Shown here piece by piece: positions 15,648 to 19,865 of a stretch of DNA of 19,865 nt. A program made the position numbers and the translations under genes. The stretch covers positions 29,670 through 49,534 of the forward strand of contig CAJURO010000014.1 in the NCBI GenBank assembly GCA_910588985.1, read 5' to 3'. The DNA is from an uncultured Eggerthellaceae bacterium. GTDB lineage: Bacteria > Actinomycetota > Coriobacteriia > Coriobacteriales > Eggerthellaceae. Every line of letters starts with the position of its first letter. The first letter of the stretch is position 1. The notes below the pieces were generated by a model that had not been told where the DNA came from, did not search any database, and saw nothing but the letters and a program-made list of their open reading frames with translations.

Positions 15648-15653
15648 ATTATA
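15648..15653 (-). promoter_or_regulatory. TATAAT -10 box before the 584-residue membrane protein
   Basis: TATAAT on the minus strand, about 20 nt upstream of GTG 15628. No good -35 is seen. A 7-bp inverted repeat (CCAGAGA at 15681-15687 and TCTCTGG at 15714-15720) lies between it and the nnrD stop and could be an operator or a weak terminator. Confidence 0.45.
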
Positions 15654-15730
15654 CACTCAAGATAAAACCAAGAGCATCCTCCAGAGAAAATGCACGAACG
15701 AGCGAGAAGCACCTCTCTGGCTGAAATGGG

Positions 15731-16645
15731 CTACGCGAACTGTTTGATCGCAAAGGGAAGATGATCGATGACATCTTCTGCCATGACGCTTGTCGCACAA
15801 AGCGCCTCTGCGCTCAGCCGTGCCGCTTCGGCATGCAAAGAGGTTGCGATGCACGCCGCATCAAGCACCTCGACGCCTTGGCACAGAAGCGCGCCGATCA
15901 TGCCAGCAAGGACATCGCCTGTGCCTGCCTTGGCAAGCGCCGCACATCCATGCGTCATCGCAAAGACGGTCTCAGAGTCAGCCAACGCAACATAGGTTTG
16001 CGGACCCTTGAGCACCACGCAAGCCTCATATGCCTGAGCAAGCTTCGCCGCATAGCATGCAAGCGAGTCAGGGTCGTTCTCCTGAGGTGCAGATAGTTCG
16101 ATATTCTCGCCCAAACGCTTGGCTTCGCCAAAATGGGGCGTGAGGACAAGAGGTGATGCTTGCCCAGCTCGCTCTTTGCATGCAGCCATTCCCTCGGAGC
16201 TGCTAAGAACACCAAGCGCTCCCCCATCTGCCACAACAGGGCAATCGGCTCCTCGGACGACAGCGCACACGAGATCGCGCTCGAACGCATCCGCGCCACT
16301 CATTCCCGAACCGATCACAACAGCTTGAGGCGCACGAGGGCGCGATGCGAGAACAGCCATATCCTGAGATGCAAGCGATGACCAGTCACGTGCCACCACC
16401 GAAGGCGCGCGCACCTGAACTATCCCTGTAGTGTGCTTGTCACAGAAGACCTGCACATAGCCTGCCCCCATGCGATAGGCTGCAAGCGAAGAGAGGCAGG
16501 CGGCGCCTGGATATTCTCGATTGCCGCCAATGATGGTGAGCTTGCCACGCGTGTGCTTGTTCGCTTGAGGCGAGAGTTGTGGAAATGCCGCTGTGATGCT
16601 CTTGGGTTGGATCTCTTCTCTTTTGATCTGGCTTGTCATCTGCAT
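15731..16645 (-). CDS. nnrD: ADP-dependent NAD(P)H-hydrate dehydratase
   Basis: 304 residues from ATG 16645. This enzyme repairs damaged NADH/NADPH hydrates, regenerating the cofactor using ADP (or ATP). Family motifs are RGKLTIIGG (33-41), LTPHFGEAKRL (168-178), VVLKGPQTYVA (210-220) and AGTGDVLAGMIGA (240-252), the last carrying the catalytic Asp and nucleotide-binding loop. It is the dehydratase domain alone: the NnrE epimerase domain fused in many bacteria is absent. The start ATG shares one base with the acpS stop (TGATG), and acpS ends in the RBS GAGGA, so the two are translationally coupled. Confidence 0.94.
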   Translation of the reverse strand: MQMTSQIKREEIQPKSITAAFPQLSPQANKHTRGKLTIIGGNREYPGAACLSSLAAYRMGAGYVQVFCDKHTTGIVQVRAPSVVARDWSSLASQDMAVLASRPRAPQAVVIGSGMSGADAFERDLVCAVVRGADCPVVADGGALGVLSSSEGMAACKERAGQASPLVLTPHFGEAKRLGENIELSAPQENDPDSLACYAAKLAQAYEACVVLKGPQTYVALADSETVFAMTHGCAALAKAGTGDVLAGMIGALLCQGVEVLDAACIATSLHAEAARLSAEALCATSVMAEDVIDHLPFAIKQFA

Positions 16646-17199
16646 CAAGCATCCTCAGCGCTTGCTTCAACCTGCGTTGGCTCATCGAACATCGCCTTCG
16701 CTTCTTTGAAGCGTTGCGCAAGCTCACGCACAGGATCGACCTTTTGAGCTTGCTCCTGTGCAGTGCGCGAGATGGCAACAACGAACGCAACTGCCTCTGC
16801 AGCTGTATGCGAAAGGGAGACTTCGATATCGGTGATCTCGGTGCTCTCGGCAATCTCGGCAGCGCGACCAACAAGAGCGATGCGTGGACGTCCTTTGTCG
16901 AGCACAACCTCGATATCTCGCACACCAACGCCATCAGCAAAGCCACAGCCAAGCGCCTTGACGACTGCCTCCTTTGCAGCAAAGCGCGCGGCGAAGTGCA
17001 TCGCAGGATCGCCCTTGTCAGAGCAATAGCTCACTTCGTCAGCTGAGAAGACCTTTTCGCAAAATGAGGGGGTCCGCTCGATGATACGCCGCATGCGCTC
17101 GACGTCGACCATGTCAACTCCCACGCCAACGCGTGTGTTCGGCTCTTGGATAGCCAGTGCCGCCTCATATGCTTGCTGTGCATACTTCGATCGTGCCAC
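16645..17199 (-). CDS. acpS: Holo-[acyl-carrier-protein] synthase, extended at both ends
   Basis: 184 residues from GTG 17199, which has AAAGGGAG 5 nt upstream. It transfers 4'-phosphopantetheine from CoA to the serine of apo-ACP, activating fatty-acid synthesis. VGVDMVDVERM (26-36, with the Mg-binding Asp29) and FAAKEAVVKALG (73-84, with Glu77) are diagnostic, as is SLSHTAAEAVAFV (128-140). AcpS is normally about 120-130 residues. Here there are about 24 extra residues at the front and a charged, probably helical tail of about 40 after residue 144. The extra N-terminus depends on the GTG start, but no shorter start has an RBS. It lies 34 nt behind glmS and overlaps nnrD. Confidence 0.92.
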   Translation of the reverse strand: MARSKYAQQAYEAALAIQEPNTRVGVGVDMVDVERMRRIIERTPSFCEKVFSADEVSYCSDKGDPAMHFAARFAAKEAVVKALGCGFADGVGVRDIEVVLDKGRPRIALVGRAAEIAESTEITDIEVSLSHTAAEAVAFVVAISRTAQEQAQKVDPVRELAQRFKEAKAMFDEPTQVEASAEDA

Positions 17200-17233
17200 G
17201 TATCTCCCTTTCGCTTTGCAATCACCAAGAAGT

Positions 17234-19105
17234 TTATTCGACCGTAACGGATTTCGCCAGATTCCGCGGCTGGTCCACATCGCATCCACGCAACAGCGCG
17301 ATAGCGCGTGCGAAAAGCTGGAGCGGCACGCTTGCGAGGATGGGCGAGAATGCATCGCGGACCTTTGGGATGTAGATGACATGCTCAGCGATAGAGCGAA
17401 TCTGCTCATCTCCTTCAGTGGCTATCGCTACGATCTTGGCGCCACGCGCCTGTGCTTCCTTCAGGTTGGAAACGACCTTGTCATATGTCGGCGAATCCGT
17501 GGCGATGGCTATGACGGGGAAGCCCTCGTTGATCAGCGCGATAGGCCCGTGCTTCATCTCGCCTGCAGGATAGGACTCGGCGTGAAGGTAGCTTATCTCC
17601 TTAAGCTTGAGCGCACCCTCATGTGCGACTGCAGCTCCTTGCCCACGGCCAATGAAGAGAGCCGAGGACGCGTCAGCGCACGATGCTGCCGCTTGGTCGA
17701 TGGCCGACGTATCAGCAAGTATCTCCTCGACCTTAGCAGCGGTATCCCCAAGCTCCCTGAAGAGCATCTTCACTTGCCCCGTCGTAAGCTCGCCACGCGA
17801 TTGAGCCAAAAGGAGCGCAAGCAGGGTCAAAGACGTCACCTGCCCAAGGAAGCTCTTCGTGGATGCCACGGAGATCTCCTTGTTAGCCTTCGTGTAGATC
17901 ACGCCATCAGATTCTCGAGCAACAGGACTGCCAAGCACGTTGGTGATGCCAAAGACCTTTGCGCCTTTCACGCGTGCATCGCGGATAGCAGCGAGCGTGT
18001 CCGCAGTCTCGCCCGATTGCGACACAGCAACGACGAGCGTTGTGGGCGTGATGATGGGATTTCGATAGCGAAATTCGCTTGCCACCTCAACCTCAGTAGG
18101 GATCCGAGCGTATCCCTCGATCAGGTTCTTCGCGATAAGCCCCGCATGATAGCTCGTGCCGCAGGCGATGATGTTGATGCGATCGATGAGATTGAGCTCT
18201 TCTGATGTGAGGTCGAGCTCGTCGATCACGATCGACCCGTTCACTATGCGCCCCGCAAGGGTGTCACGGATCACGCGCGGTTGCTCGTGAATCTCCTTCA
18301 AAAGGAAATCAGAATAGCCCCCCTTTTCCGCGATATCCATATTCCAGTCCACATGTACCAGCTCGAACTCTATGGGCACGCATTCGCCATCCCCTGCGGC
18401 ATAGACCTCGAATCCCGACTCGGCGAGCTTTGCTATCTGGCCGTCTTCAAGTGCGAAGACATCTCTCGTATGGTCCAAGATGGCGATGATGTCCGATGCG
18501 ACGCAAGAGCCTGCAGGAGCGCTTCCGATGATGAGCGGAGAATCCTTGCGAGCAGCAACGATAACGCCTGGTACCGCACTCGAGATGACCGCAAGCGCGT
18601 ACGAGCCAACAAGACGCGAAAGAGCTCTTGATACCGCGCGGACAAAGTCGTCAGGCGACATACTGTCAAAATCGCCCTCCTTCTCGATGCCCTTAACCTC
18701 TTCCTCGATAAGATGAGCGATGACCTCGGTGTCGGTATCGCTTGCAAGATCGTGACCTCGTCGGGCCAGCTCCTCGCGCAGCTCGACGAAGTTCTCGATG
18801 ATGCCATTATGGACGACGGCGATGCGACCATCACAAGACAGATGAGGATGCGCGTTCGTCTCAGTAGGACGACCGTGCGTCGCCCACCGCGTATGGGCAA
18901 TGCCACAGGTTCCCTCTAAGTCAAAATGCCCGAGCGTATGCGCAAGACCAGAAACGTTCCCACGGCGTCGGATCACCTCAAGCGCACCTGATTGCTCGAT
19001 AGCCACTCCAGCAGAGTCATAACCGCGGTACTCCAATTTGGCAAGCCCTTCGATAAGGACGTCCTTCACAGGCTGCTTACCAGTAAAACCTACGATCCCG
19101 CACAT
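17234..19105 (-). CDS. glmS: Glutamine-fructose-6-phosphate aminotransferase (isomerizing)
   Basis: 623 residues, slightly longer than the usual 600-610. ATG 19105 has a strong AAGGAGG RBS. It makes glucosamine-6-phosphate from fructose-6-phosphate and glutamine, the entry step to peptidoglycan amino sugars. Cys2 (MCGIVG), exposed after Met removal, is the glutaminase nucleophile, followed by EYRGYDSAG, HTRWATHG and VVHNGIIENF. Two SIS domains follow, with CGTSYHAG and SQSGETADT, and later HAESYPAGEMKHGPIALI. The chain ends in AKSVTVE, the classic GlmS C-terminus with the catalytic Lys. A short insertion around EVKGIEKEGDFDS explains the extra length. It is first in the glmS-acpS-nnrD cluster. 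No glmS ribozyme-like leader was recognised in the 212 bp upstream. Confidence 0.97.
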   Translation of the reverse strand: MCGIVGFTGKQPVKDVLIEGLAKLEYRGYDSAGVAIEQSGALEVIRRRGNVSGLAHTLGHFDLEGTCGIAHTRWATHGRPTETNAHPHLSCDGRIAVVHNGIIENFVELREELARRGHDLASDTDTEVIAHLIEEEVKGIEKEGDFDSMSPDDFVRAVSRALSRLVGSYALAVISSAVPGVIVAARKDSPLIIGSAPAGSCVASDIIAILDHTRDVFALEDGQIAKLAESGFEVYAAGDGECVPIEFELVHVDWNMDIAEKGGYSDFLLKEIHEQPRVIRDTLAGRIVNGSIVIDELDLTSEELNLIDRINIIACGTSYHAGLIAKNLIEGYARIPTEVEVASEFRYRNPIITPTTLVVAVSQSGETADTLAAIRDARVKGAKVFGITNVLGSPVARESDGVIYTKANKEISVASTKSFLGQVTSLTLLALLLAQSRGELTTGQVKMLFRELGDTAAKVEEILADTSAIDQAAASCADASSALFIGRGQGAAVAHEGALKLKEISYLHAESYPAGEMKHGPIALINEGFPVIAIATDSPTYDKVVSNLKEAQARGAKIVAIATEGDEQIRSIAEHVIYIPKVRDAFSPILASVPLQLFARAIALLRGCDVDQPRNLAKSVTVE

Positions 19106-19182
19106 GCCAGAACCTCCTTGAGCCGTCTCATTCGCCTTTATTCAAGCACAACATCGACTGCTTCATCCAAGCATTCGGCGAA

Positions 19183-19247
19183 AACTATACTAAAATAGTT
19201 GCAGAATGAACTATTTCGCAACTGTCGTGCCTCTCGGAGGAAGTTGC
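19183..19247. promoter_or_regulatory. Nested inverted repeats between glmS and padR, candidate operators
   Basis: AACTAT (19183-19188), ATAGTT (19195-19200) and AACTAT (19209-19214) alternate in orientation. AGTTGC (19197-19202), GCAACT (19218-19223) and AGTTGC (19242-19247) form a second interleaved set. The cluster lies in the 212-bp divergent gap, 71 bp upstream of the PadR start. It contains TATAGT-like -10 sequences on the minus strand that could serve glmS. Confidence 0.5.
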
Positions 19248-19317
19248 GGATAGCTGTAATGCAATGCTCGTTGGCGCCCTGCGTTTGCGCGCGCCACCCA
19301 GCAAGGAGGGCAAACGT

Positions 19318-19758
19318 ATGTGGAGCAGTTGCCACCCCAAATCCGATGAAGACATGAAAGAGTGCGCTGAGCTCGGCAAATCGCTCTCTCGGCTCTCTCA
19401 GCCAACCATTCTCATGATCCTCGCACAAAGCGGCGAGCCTATGCATGGCTACATCATCGTTCAACAAGCAGCACATTCTCCCATGTTCGGTGGCAAGAAG
19501 CCTGACGCTACAGGAATCTATCGCGCTTTGAAGCGCATGGAGGAGCAGGAGCTCGTCACGAGCGAATGGGATACTCCTCAAGAAGGATCAGCGAAGCGCA
19601 TGTTCACGCTCACTGACAAAGGATACAGCTGCCTGCGTAGATGGATAGATGCCCTTGCATGCTATGAGATGACGATCGAGCAGCTTCGCGAACTTGCCGC
19701 ACAATCGCTTGGCATCGACCTTCCTCCTACTCCAGAGTGCTCGCACGACCCAGCATAG
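19318..19758 (+). CDS. PadR family transcriptional regulator
   Basis: 146 residues from ATG 19318, chosen because AAGGAGG lies 8 nt upstream; an in-frame ATG at 19264 lacks an RBS. Residues 27-113 are the PadR winged helix: QPTILMILAQSGEPMHGYII (28-47), then DATGIYRALKRMEEQELV (63-80) containing the recognition helix, and a wing GSAKRMFTLTDKG (90-102). A helical tail (about 117-133) would dimerise. PadR repressors often control transporters or detoxification genes; the target here may be itself, glmS or genes to the right. The 3' end overlaps a convergent coding region by about 30 nt. Confidence 0.9.
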   Translation: MWSSCHPKSDEDMKECAELGKSLSRLSQPTILMILAQSGEPMHGYIIVQQAAHSPMFGGKKPDATGIYRALKRMEEQELVTSEWDTPQEGSAKRMFTLTDKGYSCLRRWIDALACYEMTIEQLRELAAQSLGIDLPPTPECSHDPA

Positions 19759-19865
19759 GAAGCGGCTTGCATTCATCGCGCCACGAGCAATGCGCGCAAT
19801 CTTCCGAGACATTCTCTTCGATGTCCTCCCAAGCGCATTCTTCGAATCCAAGCGCACGGTAGAAT
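19727..19865 (-). CDS. C-terminal end of an unidentified Cys-containing protein (partial)
   Basis: An open minus-strand frame enters from the right edge and stops at TAG 19727-19729, giving 45 visible residues: FYRALGFEECAWEDIEE, then ENVSEDCAHCSWRDECKPL and a short tail. The acidic composition and the closely spaced cysteines (CxxC, then another Cys six residues later) look like natural protein and suggest a small metal-binding end. Other frames here are less protein-like. The family cannot be named from this fragment. It overlaps the end of the PadR gene. Confidence 0.5.
   Translation of the reverse strand, partial: FYRALGFEECAWEDIEENVSEDCAHCSWRDECKPLPMLGRASTLE

Noticed and set aside
15629..15712. 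28-codon N-terminal extension of the 584-residue membrane protein, starting at GTG 15712.
   Set aside because: It has no RBS, its composition differs from the rest of the protein, and a TATAAT box lies inside it.
17081..18205. 374-codon plus-strand ORF opposite glmS and acpS.
   Set aside because: Both minus-strand genes have full catalytic motifs. The plus-strand product is Arg/Asp-rich shadow sequence.
1..19865. CRISPR arrays, insertion sequences and riboswitches.
   Set aside because: No regularly spaced repeats, transposase genes or conserved riboswitch cores were seen. thiN lacks a TPP riboswitch-like leader in its short upstream gap.

Overview
The window looks like chromosomal DNA from an anaerobic, mid-GC member of the Coriobacteriia, most probably Eggerthellaceae (Cryptobacterium- or Slackia-like). 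This rests on gene content: a cytoplasmic molybdopterin oxidoreductase, an oxalate/formate-antiporter-like MFS carrier, a MATE pump, many single-gene regulators, and a glmS-acpS-nnrD cell-envelope/repair cluster. The assignment is inference, since no rRNA or marker alignment could be run.

Layout. 1-1548 (-) is the first 516 codons of a Mo/W-bisPGD oxidoreductase that runs off the left edge. It is divergent from a protein with two MarR domains (1772-2746, +), and an 8-bp perfect inverted repeat lies between them. A MATE transporter (2750-4240, -) converges on the MarR gene with a 3-bp gap. A SPOUT RNA methyltransferase (4331-5197, +), a YbaK-type Cys-tRNA(Pro) deacylase (-) and an OFA-type MFS carrier (-) follow.

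7012-9611 is an accessory island. It holds a doubtful small ORF, an orphan 273-codon protein with its own TATAAT promoter, a decayed C-terminal Fic fragment, an 11-codon ORF that may be the start of a lost XRE regulator, AAAGTAAAGATT repeats, and an intact variant Fic protein. The island abuts the 3' end of a tRNA-Glu gene, followed by tRNA-Gln.

9981-11008 is housekeeping: thiamine pyrophosphokinase (-) and, divergent from it, the RNase P RNA (+). 11041-15628 (-) is the most unusual part. Two large single-pass membrane proteins have unrelated, disordered cytoplasmic regions but the same roughly 98-residue extracytoplasmic C-terminal domain. They flank a 193-residue membrane protein with an N-terminal and a C-terminal hydrophobic segment. 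I recognise no described system with this arrangement, and it is my main candidate for something new.

15731-19105 (-) is glmS, acpS and nnrD, tightly packed (34-nt gap, then a TGATG overlap). A PadR-type regulator (19318-19758, +) is divergent from glmS across a repeat-rich intergenic region. It overlaps the 3' end of an unidentified cysteine-containing gene that enters from the right edge.
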